From Polytrichum commune (lineage: Eukaryota; Streptophyta; Polytrichopsida; Polytrichales; Polytrichaceae), in the NCBI GenBank assembly GCA_950295325.1, contig OX485807.1, positions 3,042,501 to 3,102,500 on the forward strand: a stretch of 60,000 nt of DNA. The letters run 5' to 3'. The notes beneath the pieces were generated by a model. It was not told where the DNA came from. It did no database searches and saw only the letters and a program-made list of their open reading frames with translations. A program made the translations under genes and the position numbers. How positions within the stretch are numbered: the stretch's first letter is position 1; every line of letters begins with the position of its first letter. Below, one piece after another: positions 1 through 12,924 of this stretch.

Positions 1-2200
1 GACCATTTTCATGTTTTCTCTTGTCTTCATCTTCCCTCCCCCCCCCAAAAAAAAAAATCATTAAAAGAGTATCATAACAACAACATTTCTCTGCCATGAA
101 CCCCTGCCTTTCTCTACCATAGCACCTCTTTCACCTCTCTCACCACAAAACCCATTGGACTATGTCAGTGAATAAGGTAGGCCTTAAACTATGCCTTTTG
201 AGGACCTCGGACTCCATGACCACTTTGACATGTGCTTCCTCGATGTAAACCAAAACAGACCCGGGATGAGCTCAACAACTAATCACATATTTTACAGGGC
301 CTTGGAACGACTTCATGGTCCATGGTGTAAAGAGTCCCTTATTGTATGCGAAAGCCAAACTCCCGAGTTCCAGCTAGCACTTGTCAGATCCGGTGGCCAC
401 ACGAGCCATTGCCAAATGTTCCTCACTCATCTGACACTGGACACGAGGCTAATATGCAACTACTAATATTCAAGGCTCGGGTCACATGCCAGACTCGTTA
501 CTCATTAAGTTATAACGAGCACGATCACCAATATGTTCCTCCGTAAACTTAAGTTATAGTGATGCCTCGACTCTCTTCTGCTGCTAAGCGGCATAATAAG
601 GGTGGGTTCCCATGCAGGCCGCTTGCCCACAATATTCTAGTGTGCATAAGGACAAAGGCGTCGAAAAGTAGATGGAATCTAGTGGGGCAGGGTTCACATG
701 TGTCAACTAGTTACTCCCATCTTACCAAATCCAGCACACTTAGTAACTTCCTCCTCCCGGTTATCAAGGATGGAGTTCTGGACCATCATTGGTTCTCTCG
801 AGTCTTCAATCATGTGGTGATCGGCAGTTGTAGGGTAAAGATTCTTTAGTGGGCGCATGAAAGTCTAGTGGCATGTGTTCATGGCCCTCCACATTCTAGT
901 GGACCACCAAACAGTGGTTGGGATGGTGGCTTGAACTTTTAACCACATGCGAACACTCCCAACCCACTCTTATCTATAATCTAGTGGGCGAGCGTCCTAC
1001 ATGGAAACTCACCCCAAGACAACACAATGGGGCCAACATGTGAGTTAGGCCTTGGAAGTTGAGTCTTTGGCAACCTCCAATTCATTAACCGCTTTATAAA
1101 CAACTCAATTGTAGGAGGTACCTAGATATGCAATCCACAAAGTCGGGGGGATTTGCAGCTAGTAACCTAAGCTATCTCAAGCGCATGAGGGAAGTGCTAT
1201 GTGCTTTTGGGAACCTTTTATTTCATTTACAAAAAATGCTCATTAGGTCGGGCATTACATTACTCATCATTAGGGAGCTACACTCTAGCGTTATAGTTTT
1301 TGGGAGCAACATATCCCGTTTATGTTGACCCACCTTCACAAAATGAGCAATCATCTAACATGAGTATTGTTCGCGTTTTGTTCAAGGTGGGCTGACAGTT
1401 GGGCCTACACCGGACTTGAATAACCAAAATTGTTTAATAAAGGAATTTGACAACTTGCATGCCATGTGGCATGTCTATTGCATGGGGCCCGTACACGTGT
1501 GATTTTTCAATGACTGGAAATTGACATCACAACGTTTAACCCCCCAAAAAAACACCATTTATTCTCAAGTTTCAAAATTACCATAAATTTCCAAAGGCAA
1601 GATCCTCTCCCAATCCATATTCACATCATAAATCGACCTATTTCCGATAACTAGGAGACCAAAACTTGAGTACAATTAGTACTCTTTTCATAAAACCCAA
1701 ATACGTACTCTTTTAACTTACTTTTTCCATCACGCCAAATGTGACAGCTACATGTGTGCTCCTTCATGGTTTTGTCCATCACGACAACATGTGTGGAACT
1801 CCATGGCTTTAGGAGACTCTATGCATTAAAATTTGGAGGGGGGGGGGGAGGGGAGGGGTTATTGGAAATGGTTCCATCTACTCTAATATGCAGCCTTGAC
1901 AAGTATGGTGTTATCTACTTGGGGTTTCATGTTGTATTTTTGAGAATCCTTTATATTGAAAAAGAGAGTTTGGTGCATGCATGCTATAAAATGTAAATGT
2001 GGCTGTGCTTACCAATGTGTGTTGATTTGGCACAATTTTACAAAATGTCGATCTCAAATCTCAGAGAATGGCTCATAGAAGTCACATCATGAAATTCGTT
2101 GAAACCTTAACTTAATGAGGGATTCTTGAGATTGAAAAATGAGAGTTGGTGCAGATGCATGCTACAAAATGTAAACATACAGTAGCTATGGTTACTACAA
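1..2200. other. intergenic, no gene recognised
   Basis: I see no convincing coding region. The open frames are short, lack recognisable domains and are interrupted on both strands. A G11 homopolymer lies at 1838-1848. The sequence is AT-rich towards the right and runs into a dispersed repeat. Confidence 0.6.
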
Positions 2201-3080
2201 TGCATATGATATTTAGTGTCAAATGGTATTTTATGTCACTTTGGTCGCTTTTTGAATGACACTTCTTATGAATAAGTGAACAAATATTGTCATGGATGAT
2301 GGATGAGTTCATCCATTGGTCAAAACCCTACCTTCTCTTGTCAACAACTTGTGATGAAACATTGTCTTGGATGACAAAAATTGGATGATAAATCATTGGT
2401 AAGTGACAGTGTTTGGGGGCAAGCATGGAAAAGTGGACCAAGATAGTGCTCCGGTACACTAAAACCATGTTTGTTTGTTTTTTTTGGTCAAAGGCCTAAA
2501 AGAAGTAGCAAAGTGTTGTTTAAATTGGATTGTTTCATGATGATCTCTATTGTCGTGCTAAATTTTCAAATATATAATATCAAGGGCGAGATCTTCAAAT
2601 TTTATCAGTAAGAGTGATGCTCAAAAGCACGTGGTTGAATCTGGTTTTGAATGTAAATTTCATGACCTTAAATATTTTAAAGTTGGAATTTTTTTCATAT
2701 TCCTTGAATTCATTATATACTTAAAGGTCCTCATCACAAAACATTGTTTAAAGCCATCAACTTAATGCAATTTTATCAAATCTCAAACAAATTTTAGACA
2801 ATTGCTTGTTCAACACCACCTACTTGCACATCATTTGTACCGGCTTCTAAAATATGTAAATTTTCTTGGAATTATTTTTGTCATCATACATTGCTTGGCT
2901 TTGTAGATTGGTATGTTTGTTTTTCGAATGTCTATGGATTTTCTCTTCACAAAATTCAAAATTAGTATATAGTTTTAAATCACTTTTACTTGAATCTAGG
3001 TAGGGATCAGGAGCTGTGCTTGCACCCAATTACAACATTGTAAATCTATAATCCCCAATTTTTTTTACAACAATTGACAA
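2200..3080. repeat. dispersed repeat family A, copy 1
   Basis: Clearly similar by eye to 12925-13570 (right part: shared blocks such as 'gtgctccggta', 'ggtcaaaggcctaaaa', 'agtagcaaagtgttgttta') and to 34100-34350 (left part: 'atggatgatggat', 'aaaaccctaccttctct'). No coding capacity is visible. It is probably part of a decayed transposable element of unknown class. Confidence 0.6.
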
Positions 3081-3800
3081 ATAAGTTGGATTCTTTGCAT
3101 AACAATGCTAATCTCCACTTACCCTAGGCATGGGTAATAACCTGAGCAAGAAACGGGGCTAAACATGTTGTGTTCTAAATGTGAAGACGGGAAGGGAAAA
3201 AACTTGTTGTGTTCTGAATGTGTATTAACGATGGCCTAAATGTTAGGTCCATGGCAATTGAGGACATTTTTTCTTTTTCTTTCAGAAATGGTGACTCGGG
3301 AGCACGAGGCTTTATAGGATACATTGCCATATATCTCAAATAAATTCAAGAATTGGATGAAATAAACGAACCAAAATATATGGTTAGTACAATTTTGAAT
3401 CAATGTCAATCCAAGCGGTGTCATGTGACCCCCAAACTTATAAGTGTGACCACTTTCGTTAATAGAAATCATAATAATCACCAACAGTGTGTATGCTTGA
3501 CAAATTCCATGTTATGCTCAACTTCAAATCCAGAGTGTCACATGACACTTTCAAAACCAAAAACGAATGTCAATTGTCGTTTACATTTTTTTCTATGATG
3601 TCAACTCAATGTCACATGTCTAGTAGTACATGTTACTTTAATTTTTAATGTGTTAATTGACGCGTGGTTTTTTTCAGCACAAGTCACACTACATGTCAAA
3701 TTATAATTTGTGCGTGTCAATTGGCTTGTATTTTTTTGTGTGCAAGTTTTTGCATATCAAATGTCAAAAACTTGTAAAAACTTTGTCAAAAATACACATT
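3081..3800. other. intergenic, AT-rich
   Basis: No gene or recognisable element is seen. The sequence is AT-rich with many stops in all frames. Confidence 0.5.
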
Positions 3801-3807
3801 GGTCACT

Positions 3808-4711
3808 AGTGTCCCGGTGATTTTTGGGTATAATTGGTCAAGATCCTAGTGTTTCCAAGTCCAACGGGTTACATGTTGCAATCTTTTGGTTTGTTTTACC
3901 AAATTGGGGGTATATTCCATGGATTCCTATAAAGTGATCGGTGAACTTCAATCGGTTATTTCTTAAACTCAACCGGTTTATATGTAACTATAATGATTAT
4001 CCTAATCTGTGCGTGTGTTTTTATTCGGAGGTACGGAGTATATAATGTATTACTCATGCCTTCATTTTTTTTACTAAAGGAGGTCAAAGGGCATCATTGA
4101 GGACAAAATAGATGACATGCTAGCAAACGAAGGAACACACAAAGATGAACCAATCATCAAACCCCAAATACGCATATCCCACCCCACCCCATATTGGCTA
4201 GCAAGTTGCCTGACTGGCACACACGACGGAGCCATCCGTAACCTTCATACATTCATAGATAAAGAACACATGAACCGAGAATCCTCTGCAGCCAAATGTA
4301 AATTCCCGTACGTTGACAAATAGTTATCAAACAACCAAATAGACCACAAACTCTCTAAATCACTAATGGAAAGCCGAGGGTGTAACCGACGCCCAAATTA
4401 CCCAAACTCAATACATGGGCAACCATAGAGAAAACTTATTTGTGACCAAAGAAGACATAACACCCTGTGTTGCATCACGATTAACCGTGATCCTATGTCC
4501 GGGGAGAACCGGCGGTTAGTTACAGATGAACTAGTTGAGTTTGAGAAGTAACCGGTTGAAGTTCAAGACTACAGGAGAATTACCGATCATTTTAGAAGAA
4601 TCTATAGCATATACCTCAAACGAATTAAAGCAAAACCCGAAGATGTCAACATGTAACCGGCTGGATACTAGGATCTTGACCGACCGTGCCCAAAAACTTC
4701 CCGGGCACTGC
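3808..4711. mobile_element. inverted-repeat element enclosing a LINE fragment
   Basis: The arm at 3808-3992 is repeated in reverse orientation at 4515-4711. Both contain GGTCAAGATCCTAG and 'gtgtttccaagtccaac'-like blocks, or their complements. A further copy of the arm, in the same orientation as the left one, lies at 36549-36757, and a shorter end-like piece lies near 29605-29635. The arms are roughly 185-195 bp and diverged. The interior holds the 3' coding part of a LINE (4075-4440). This is either a transposon with long terminal inverted repeats that carries a LINE piece, or two independent insertions of one repeat around it. Confidence 0.5.
4075..4440 (+). pseudogene. LINE ORF fragment (RNase H end and C-terminal region)
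   Basis: The frame from about 4093 reads a degenerate end of RNase H (DMLANEG, matching the VDQVANNG form of the second copy). It then reads a TPYWL...IRNLHTFIDKEHMN...KFPYVDK segment. The same order of motifs (TTPYWL, IRNLQSYINKEHMN, KFAYIDKW) is read on the minus strand at 45668-45949, so these are two copies of one LINE lineage. A stop follows KFPYVDK at about 4321 and the frame is broken beyond it. There is no intact reverse transcriptase in this copy. Confidence 0.65.
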
Positions 4712-4779
4712 CGTGATCAACATACGGCTAACGGGCTCGACAATCATGCTGGTACCTGGACACGAGCGTTCCTTTTATC

Positions 4780-4914
4780 ATATCATATTCTATTATTATT
4801 ATTATTATTAAATAGTTATAGCAGTGCGTAACTCCGAATAGTAACACGTACAAATCGGGGATAAACCAGTGTACTGGTCTGTTTCCCCTGCTCCGAGTTG
4901 ATAATTACAGAATG

Positions 4915-4953
<39 letters not shown>

Positions 4954-5200
4954 CCATAAGCTAGTACACAGTCGCTGGAGTCTTGGCAGTTGGAAGTTAT
5001 AGTGCATGGCACTCTAAAAGCTAACTTACGACACACCTCACATATTAAGTATGTAGGTAATACGAGGCATGATAAATCCGTGACCCAGGGAGGAATTGGC
5101 ACATATATAACAAACAATATATGAAATAGAATAGAAAACAAAGTAAAAATAGAGAAGGGAGGCTAGTATGTATACTGCTGCTGCTGCTGCTGCATTAACT
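4780..5200. repeat. simple-sequence repeats: (TTA)n, (TA)n, (CTG)n
   Basis: There is an ATT/TTA run near 4791-4810, a TA run at 4918-4948 of about 30 bp, and six or so CTG/TGC triplets around 5176-5193. No coding gene is supported between them. Confidence 0.75.
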
Positions 5201-5279
5201 TGGGAGGAGTAGCTAGCAAGGAAGCTACTGTAGGAAGGAGCAGAGTCAGAAGCGGAGGGAGTCAGTCACAGGAGGGGCG

Positions 5280-5460
5280 GGGCGGGGCCAAATCTAAACA
5301 TCGGGGCGCTATTTTGGTCGCGGCGTTATTGACCGGAGCACGTGGGCAATATCAAGGAGGGCCAATGAGAGGCCGCCTCCATGCACGCTGTGATTCGCTG
5401 GTCACGTGGACCCACGTGGCCCCAGCGCATGCCTTGCGGCTGCATAAAACAAATATCATG
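5280..5460 (+). promoter_or_regulatory. promoter-like GC-rich block with three G-boxes
   Basis: CACGTG occurs three times within 80 bp (5339-5344, 5403-5408, 5413-5418). A CCAAT box lies at 5362-5366 and a TATA-like CATAAAACAAATA follows at about 5443. The block is far more GC-rich than its surroundings. The G-box is the core site for plant bZIP and bHLH factors. No convincing protein gene follows: frames downstream to 6265 are short and unrecognised, so the transcript may be non-coding, or its exons may be small, or the promoter may be orphaned. Confidence 0.4.
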
Positions 5461-7662
5461 GCCCCGAACACTAAATCATTTTGGCCAGGAGTTGAATTGT
5501 AAGGGGAGTACAGGGACGACTAATAAGTTAGTCGAGGAAAACTGGGAGCTTGCCGCTCATCCGTGCCCATGGGCCTCCTCTGTCATGGCCTACAGTGGAA
5601 GCAGTGGTGCTTCAGAACTTTTAAAATCAACCTTATTTTTTTAATAAAATGTAACAGGTTCAGTTTTACCCATGTTTGTCTGTTCCGAGATGCAGATCAT
5701 CAAAGATTGCGCAGAGGAGCGAGCTTACAAGTGCTGGCGCCACAGCCGGAGCAGCCACGATCTGATTATTTCGAAACCATTTTTCCTGGTAGTTTTTTGG
5801 GTGGGGTTCTTTGAATCTTGGGGTGCGCCCAAGAGTCAACGCTCCCTCTGATTTTTATACACCATGCTAATTTCTGTGTGTTGCAGAAGTTTAGGCATAC
5901 CGTTATTTTGTGAGTAGATCCGTGCAGTACTCTTGATCGAGCCTTGATCATCCAGCCAGCTAGTAGTAAGCTCTTTACAAGGAGCCCTGGTTGGAGGTTC
6001 GACAAGTCAAAACTCTGTCACCCTGAAACAGTATTTGTTGTTTGTAACTAAATGAGGGATCAATCATGGCGAGGAAGCTTCCTAGTCATGTTCATCTTCT
6101 CAGTGAAAGTCCAAACTCAATGGTTCAAGTTCCTTCACAATTGGAACTTTTGCGAAAAACTTCTCGTGCTTTGGATACAGATGGGTTGATAAGATATGAA
6201 CAGCAAAAGTTTGCGTGCAGAGAAAGCTTGTACGTAGGGGTTGAAGCGATTCATGTTTGTTATTAAGTAGTTAGCATGGGGAAGGACATTGCTGCTCGAA
6301 ATTCACAAGATGACAACCTTGATAACTTGGAAGGTGTTTATTTAATCCCATGACTACACAAATTAGCAATTGAAGAGTACATGTGATTACACAGTACGTG
6401 ACCAATTGGGTGCACTTTAGGAGACATGTGATCTGCAAGAGTACACGAGTAAGATTAGTACAACATCTTGGAATGCATTGCGACGAGTCTTAGCCTCCCA
6501 GTAGGTATATTCTGGCACTCTGAAGCCTTGCTGTGTTTGTAGTTAGACCCATAGATAGATAAGAGGGCCGAGGTTAGATTATGTGTCTGCAGTCGAGGGT
6601 AATTTTTATTTCTTAAATGTATTGACACATGTGCTTATGACCCAAACAAAGACTGTCTCATGAGGTCTGGACTAGGAGTTATAAGTACTGCAAGTCTGCA
6701 CGCGCTGGACTCGGAGGAAGCCCATGAAATGAAATTGATAATTTACAGTCGTTTTGTATGGGAAAAAGGTCGTACAGTGCCAGCTAATAGTCGCGCTGCG
6801 CAAGCAAGGTGATAAGTTCAGGTCGTCGAACCCTCTACCATCATTGACAAGTATAAAAACGACTGTGCTAAGTCCGAACCTTTTAAATCCACATCGTGTC
6901 AAGAACATCGACAGTCTGAGCGTGCTGAACTTTATAACTTTGTGCAAATAAGTTAGTGGAGACTTTACTTTGGTCAATTCTTGAGCACAAGAGAGAACGT
7001 GAATGAACAACGCGAAATTTGTGACACTAACCGCCTATTCCGGCGATCAAACAGACAAATTACACGCGCAACATGAGAAGAACGGGGTGAGATGTTATTG
7101 CCATTGGGGAAGCAGATGTACACAAGATAATTGAAAAATGTGAAACTCAAGTAGTGTGGTATTAATCCATGAATGAGGATTTGACAAGAATATACACCCG
7201 CCTCTGACATGAGGTTTTTCAGGTTTTCAGATTTGGGTCTTGTGTGATTCGAAGAGAGTGACATCTTGTGATGAGCCTATGAGGTTTTCAGGCTCTGCTT
7301 GGGCGAAGCTATTTCAAACAGGCAGTGTTTGAACATGGAACATTTTCAAGACACAAATTTTAACACAGGCATGTAGCTAGGTTACAGGTTTGCAAACACT
7401 GTACAAATATCTATCCACAATGTCCTACAGATCACCAGAATTCTGCACCATATTGTCCTCAATGTGGTGATTCAAGGGTTGCTGAGTGAGAGATGCCTCA
7501 ATTTGATTCGTTAGGCAGCAGCTCTTAAGATTGACATTCTTTGGAGTGCATTCATTTCTATAGAATACCCTCAGAAGCTCAGTGGCAGTGTTGATTCTGC
7601 TGTTGAGAATTTGATAGATACTAGACCGATCAATGTGTTTCAGGATTCTCAAGGTCAATTAA
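5461..7662. other. intergenic, no gene recognised
   Basis: Short frames exist (for example 6066-6266 on +, 66 codons) but none shows a domain, a signal peptide or splice structure I trust. 7425-7660 is the 3' flank of the F-box gene. Confidence 0.5.
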
Positions 7663-9302
7663 TTACACGGTAGCTGCAAAACTGAGTATGGAGGAAAACC
7701 CATACACAGAGTAACCGGAGTCGTTGTCGAAAGTGCCCGGGCAATTTGGCAGCCAGCTCAACGATTTCTGAAGCACATCATACATCAGTGTTCTGGTGAC
7801 ACCTTTCTTGAAGGCGATGCCCTGTTTGTGTCCTATTGCGGCCCACATTCCGTACGTTTCATCGGCTGCGAAATCCTGGAACACAGGGTTGGGGATTTGT
7901 GCGATTTCCATGCAAGATCTCTCGTCCATGTTGAACTCCCAAATGGAGATACTTCGCGAGTCATGTCCACGTGATTCGCCAACGAGAAAGAGCATTCCGG
8001 AGCAGTCCACCAAGAGCGTCATGCTCAACGAGTAAGGCACCTGGACGTCCACCTTGCTCCAGACGTCGTCTTTCATGCAGTAAGACCAAAGGTCACAGGG
8101 GTCAAAACTGAGGACATAAAAAATGTCATTGCAAACTGCTGAGGACCATACAATGTCAAGGTATGGCGGCATCACTCCGAGTTTGTGCCAGTGATGTGAA
8201 CTTGAGTCATATACCTGCAGAGAACGCTGGTGCCTGTGATGTTAGGTTAACCTCTGACTGCGAATTTACATGCACTTCCAAGCATCACCCATTGGCCATT
8301 CTTTTGCGTCAACCTAATGTAAAGGTAAGTAGTAGCTACTCGAAGGACCTGGCACGAGCTTTCATCATTATAACGTGGTGGACCCTAATTCTTATCTGTG
8401 TCATTTCTGTGCTGTAAGGTTAAATTCTGACTGCACTGATGAAGTCTATATGGTTTGCATCAGCAATTGGCCATTCTTTTGCGTTGACCTAAAGAGGCCT
8501 AGCCTAGAGCAAGCCCACCCGTTCCCGTATCCACATAACAGACTTGTATTATGGATCAAAAGTCGATATTTGCAGCAAGGGTGGCTCGATCCCCATCCGT
8601 CGATGTATTTGCAATTTTATGCAGAAAGTGGATGCAATCATCCATTTTTCTTCATGTTAATGAAAGTTTGCTTGATGTTAATGTAGTACTGTAGTGGAAC
8701 CAAATTTTTACCTGCATCACCATGGGGCTTACGGACGGCTCCCCTGCCCCGTCAGCCGCCACGTAGATCTTGTAAGCCAGCGTGGCCCGGTCCGTGGTCA
8801 TGGCCACCGCGAGCGGAACAATGTAGTAAGGCAAGGAGGGGAGCTTTCTCCACGCCCTGGTGACAGGGTTGCAGACGCTGAAGATGGCCGGATTGCCATC
8901 GCTCTTGTGCGACCACACGAAGAACAAGCCCCCGGAGGCAGCTTCGATGGAGTGGTAAACCTCCCCGCTGTCGCATTTCCAATGCGGTTGGCACTGCGAG
9001 TCCAGGAAGCGAAGGTCCAAGGCGTGCCACATGTCGAGCGACTCGTCGTACGCAGTGCAGAAAGTGTGTGCCCGTCTGCATATGAGCAGGTAGGCTGGTT
9101 GCGGACTCACTTGCGAGCACAGGTTGTGGAAGCTCGATGAAGATGGCCTCGTTGCCCATCTCTTGCAGACTGTGCGGAGCTGAAACAGAGAGAGCACGGG
9201 CAGGAAGGCTAGTACTCTGTCCTGGAGCTCCGTCGACAACGAGTTCCATGAGCCGGCTGATGCGTTCTCGTTTCCGGGGTGGTAAATTTCCAGCTCGTTC
9301 AT
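7663..9302 (-). CDS. F-box/kelch-repeat protein, two exons
   Basis: Exon 1 is 9302-8712 (197 codons). It starts MNELEIYHPG and carries an F-box at about residues 18-50 (WNSLSTELQDRVLAFLPV...RTVCKRW). The donor is CAG|GTAAAAATT at 8711. Exon 2 runs 8214-7663 after the acceptor TCTCTGCAG, in phase 0, and begins VYDSSSHHWHKLG, a kelch blade strand. It continues with further blades (SYCMKDDVWSKV, ISIWEFNMDERSC, LMYDVLQKSLSWLP). The product is about 380 aa, normal for plant F-box/kelch proteins of the At5g15710 type. Such proteins are substrate receptors of SCF E3 ubiquitin ligases: the F-box binds SKP1/ASK and the propeller binds the target. The target is unknown. The 497-bp intron spans 8215-8711. 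The start codon lies at the edge of a degenerate tandem array. Confidence 0.85.
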
Positions 9303-10270
9303 ATCGTCGCTGCCATTGTGACGATGAGATTTTGTTTCTCAATTCGGAAGCACGGGACTGAAAATCTAAGCATATTAGTGCACTCCATCAAAGTCAGTGA
9401 CCGCATCGTGCCCTAGGGTTTCATATTGAGCAAGAGCAAAGACATGAGTGGTTCCTCGCTGATTCACCTCGTCATGACTGCCATTGTGAATGATGTCCTG
9501 TTGCTCAATTCGGGAACACTGAATCAAACCTCTCCATCATAGGCCTCATAATTCATATCGCCGCTGCCATTATGGTGATGAGATCGTGTTGGTCAATTTG
9601 GGAGTACTGGATTGAAAATCTTAGCATATTAGTGCACGTCATCAAAATCAGTGACCGCATCATGCCCTATTGAGCAAGAGTAAAGACATGAGTGGTTCCT
9701 CGCTCATTCACCTCGTCATGACTGCCAGTATGATTGAAATCCTGTTGTTCAATTCGGCAGTAATGAATCAAACTATACATCATTGGCCGCCTCATAATTC
9801 ATATCGTCGCTGCCATTGTGAGACCGTGTTGCTCGTTTCGGGGAGCACTGGATTGATTGAACCTCCTACCAAAGTGCACTCCATCAGAATCAATGAGCGC
9901 ATGCCCATAATCTTTCAATGTGAAATAGCAAAGACATCACCGTTTGCTTGCTCGTTCATCTCGTCGCTGACATTGTGACGAGATCCTGTAGCTGAATTTG
10001 GGAGCATGGAGTTGACCCTCTTACCAAAGTGAATACTATCAAAATCACTTACCATATTCCTCATTCATCTCGTCATTGCCATTGTGATGAGATCGTGTTG
10101 CTCAACTTTGGAGCACTGAGTTGAACCTCTTAGCATAGTGCACTACATCAGAATCAGTGACCGGATGCCCTAAGCTGTCATATTGAGCAAGAATTACTAC
10201 TTTGCTTGCTCATTTCTCTCGCCACTGGCATTCTGATGGGATCATGTTGCTCAAATCGGGAGGGAGCCCA
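9294..10270. repeat. degenerate tandem array upstream of the F-box gene
   Basis: Recurring blocks resemble 'ttcatatcgtcgctgcc', 'attgtgatgagatcgtgttgctcaa', 'gagcactgaatcaaacctc' and 'catcaaaatcagtgaccgcat'. Block starts lie near 9299, 9464, 9555, 9708, 9797, 9953, 10063 and 10214. A higher-order spacing of about 240-256 bp is visible between 9299, 9555 and 9797. The first block includes the F-box gene's own start codon (CAT at 9300-9302 on the plus strand). No ORF is conserved through the array. Confidence 0.65.
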
Positions 10271-12920
10271 TAACCTGCATATGTCATATCTCAAACCTTT
10301 TACAAAGACATAACCTGCATATATATGTTAATTCTTTTCCTTGCGCAAGCCATCGCTCGATTTCCAATGAGTTGTGAAGTGAGCTCTTTCGGCATTATCT
10401 TCAACTTCGCGACTGAAATGTCAACAAAGGCGCTTTTGCTGATTACCCCAACAATTGCCGTGCCTGAAAAACTCAGAATAACCTGACAATCACCTTGGCT
10501 GCCTGCAGGATCCACCAAACACAGAGGTTGATCTGACAAGCAAGAAAGTTCAATCCCGAATTCCAACAATCTTACACCTTTGATCACTAAATATGACGAT
10601 GAGATAGCCGCAATTACGCATACATGGACAGAGCAATGCATGGAAAATGGGTTAGGGCACAAAGGTGGCGTCGTTGTAGAGGAGAGGGAAGAGTGCCAAA
10701 GGGTTCCGAAGAGCTCAATAGACAGAGCCTCTCCTATCTCCCTGTCATTCATCACTTCATGCCAAGATTTGTCATGTACTTTGATGAGTATTAAGTATCA
10801 AAGGTGAATATAATGAATTACGTATGCGCCCCATGTTCGATGAATTAAAGTCATTACTTGAGGTGGAGTTAATTACAAAACAATTGTTGCGAAGGAGCTC
10901 TTTAGCTAAACTCATCCATCCGGAGGGTGAACATGCAGTGAGGTCAATATTATCATGGTTACTGATCATATGATTCTGGCACATAAAATAATTCTTTTTG
11001 GGAAAGAAACTTGCCATGTGTCTTTATTGCATCAATTGGAACCCTGCATACTTCCAATGTGGAAATTACATTGCAGCACTCAAAGTGTTGAATTAGATAG
11101 CCGCCTCTACAGTCTTTTAGAGGTTTGTGTTTATTAATTGATTTGGTAAGCTTCTGAATCTTTGGATTGATTCAATGGTTCCTCATTGAGACATGTTTAG
11201 AACAAACATGTAGGGTTTATGCCAACCTCATTTTATCAATAATGGATGAGATTTGTGGCTACAACAAAGGAATAACCATCTTCAATGTGTGTTTTGTTCT
11301 TTTTGGTGCCAACCTCATTTTATCAATAATGGATGAGATTTGTGGCTACAACAAAGGAATGACCATCTTCAATGTGTGTTTTGTTCTTTTTGGAGAAATG
11401 AAAGAATTCTATTTCATTGCCAAATTGCATAAAACATCATTGGGACTCGAAATAGATGGAAAAGCTACCATTTCTTGTGGACTTGGTGCAACAAGATTAT
11501 TCCAATTTGAAGGGTGATATGACTCTTAGGTGTGATCAAGAAGGCCGACCTAAGAAGCGTTGCCTCCGGCCCTTATCACATTATGACATGCATACATATC
11601 ACATTAAAAGCGTTGCCTCCGGCCCTTGTGATTGGTTGCTTTTTAGTCTTAGCTATGAGGGCACAAGGAACTTCATTAACAAACTCCGATGGTAAGATAG
11701 ATCAATGGTAAGGCATTTGGGGATGGGACAAAAACTATTCAGCATGTCATTGCTTGGTAGATAAAACAATGCACATGTGTGAAAGCTACTTGACTAAAAC
11801 CTACTTAAAATCTCTAGAGCAAGTTCTTGTAGGTGCATTGGGAAAGTCGGGTGCCTCCGCTATAACCGAGAGAGCTTTACCTAGTTTTTAAGAAAGACTT
11901 TGGTTACTTAGAAAAGCCATGTGGGAATGGGCCTTAAGCAATGTAAAGTTGAGGCATGAGAGGGAAGGGTGAACTCTTACCTTACTGGAAGAGATGTGAA
12001 GCGCATCAAATCTTCATCATTCATTATAATAATATGGGTGATTATTTTATTTTGTGCTACTTTTGTACTACAAGAACTTTAGTCTTAGCATAATAAGATT
12101 GTTTAGTGTAATAATTGTAGTATGAGTTGAGTGAGATCCACATTCCTTAACTTGCATTTCTTTTCAAATATGTCAATACCATATGCTACACTACCAGTAT
12201 GAGAGTGTTTTTGGTGGCTTGTCTTCGAAGAACTTTGTAGAAGTTTGCAGGCTATTGTATAATATGAAAATAATACACTAAAGATGATATGTAGTGTCAC
12301 TTACTACTTAGAGTTACGCAACATTATAATTGTTTATTGTACATCTCATTTTTCTACCAATAAAGGTTGAATTGGTTGTTTGGACAATATTAAACATTAA
12401 CATCTTTACTTGGTAAAAAATTACATCAATAGTAGAAAAATATAAGAATGTGTAACCCCATATACTTAGTGACACTAAATATCATATTTAGTGTATGTAC
12501 ATGTAATATTGATTTTTCCGTATCAACTTGAAAGACAAATTTTCTTGAAACTCTTTAGAACATGAATAGGAGTACATTGTTTATGGTATTTAGTGTCACA
12601 TGCATAATACCGTCACTTACCCTATTTTGAGGCGTATGATAGGTTACAGTGATGATTAACAACTTCACCCTAAGTGACACCTCATGACACTTGGCATTCA
12701 AGTGCACTTACTAAAATCTTGGCATGAATATGCTCAATAATGTTATGAGGTGCATGCTTATTTTACACAATGGTCTACAAGTTGACTAAAGTGTACACAA
12801 ATGACACTTGCCATTAGTACGCTTAGAAATATCTTCCCCTTGCATACTAAAAAGCAAGGCTATCATCCAACATATCCTAATGTGCTACTCTAAATGTCAT
12901 AATGTAGATATATTTTCACT
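10271..12920. other. intergenic with a small tandem duplication
   Basis: No gene is recognised. An 87-bp unit is duplicated in tandem at 11221-11307 and 11308-11394 with nearly perfect identity, giving a repeated 29-codon segment in an open frame (11167-11517, +). Just downstream, a 20-bp block (AAGCGTTGCCTCCGGCCCTT) occurs twice, at about 11555 and 11608. The frames look fortuitous. Confidence 0.5.
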
Positions 12921-12924
12921 TGGG

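Noticed and set aside
10300-10755. 151-codon minus-strand frame
   Set aside because: No domain, and the opposite strand is also open; it adjoins a degenerate tandem array.
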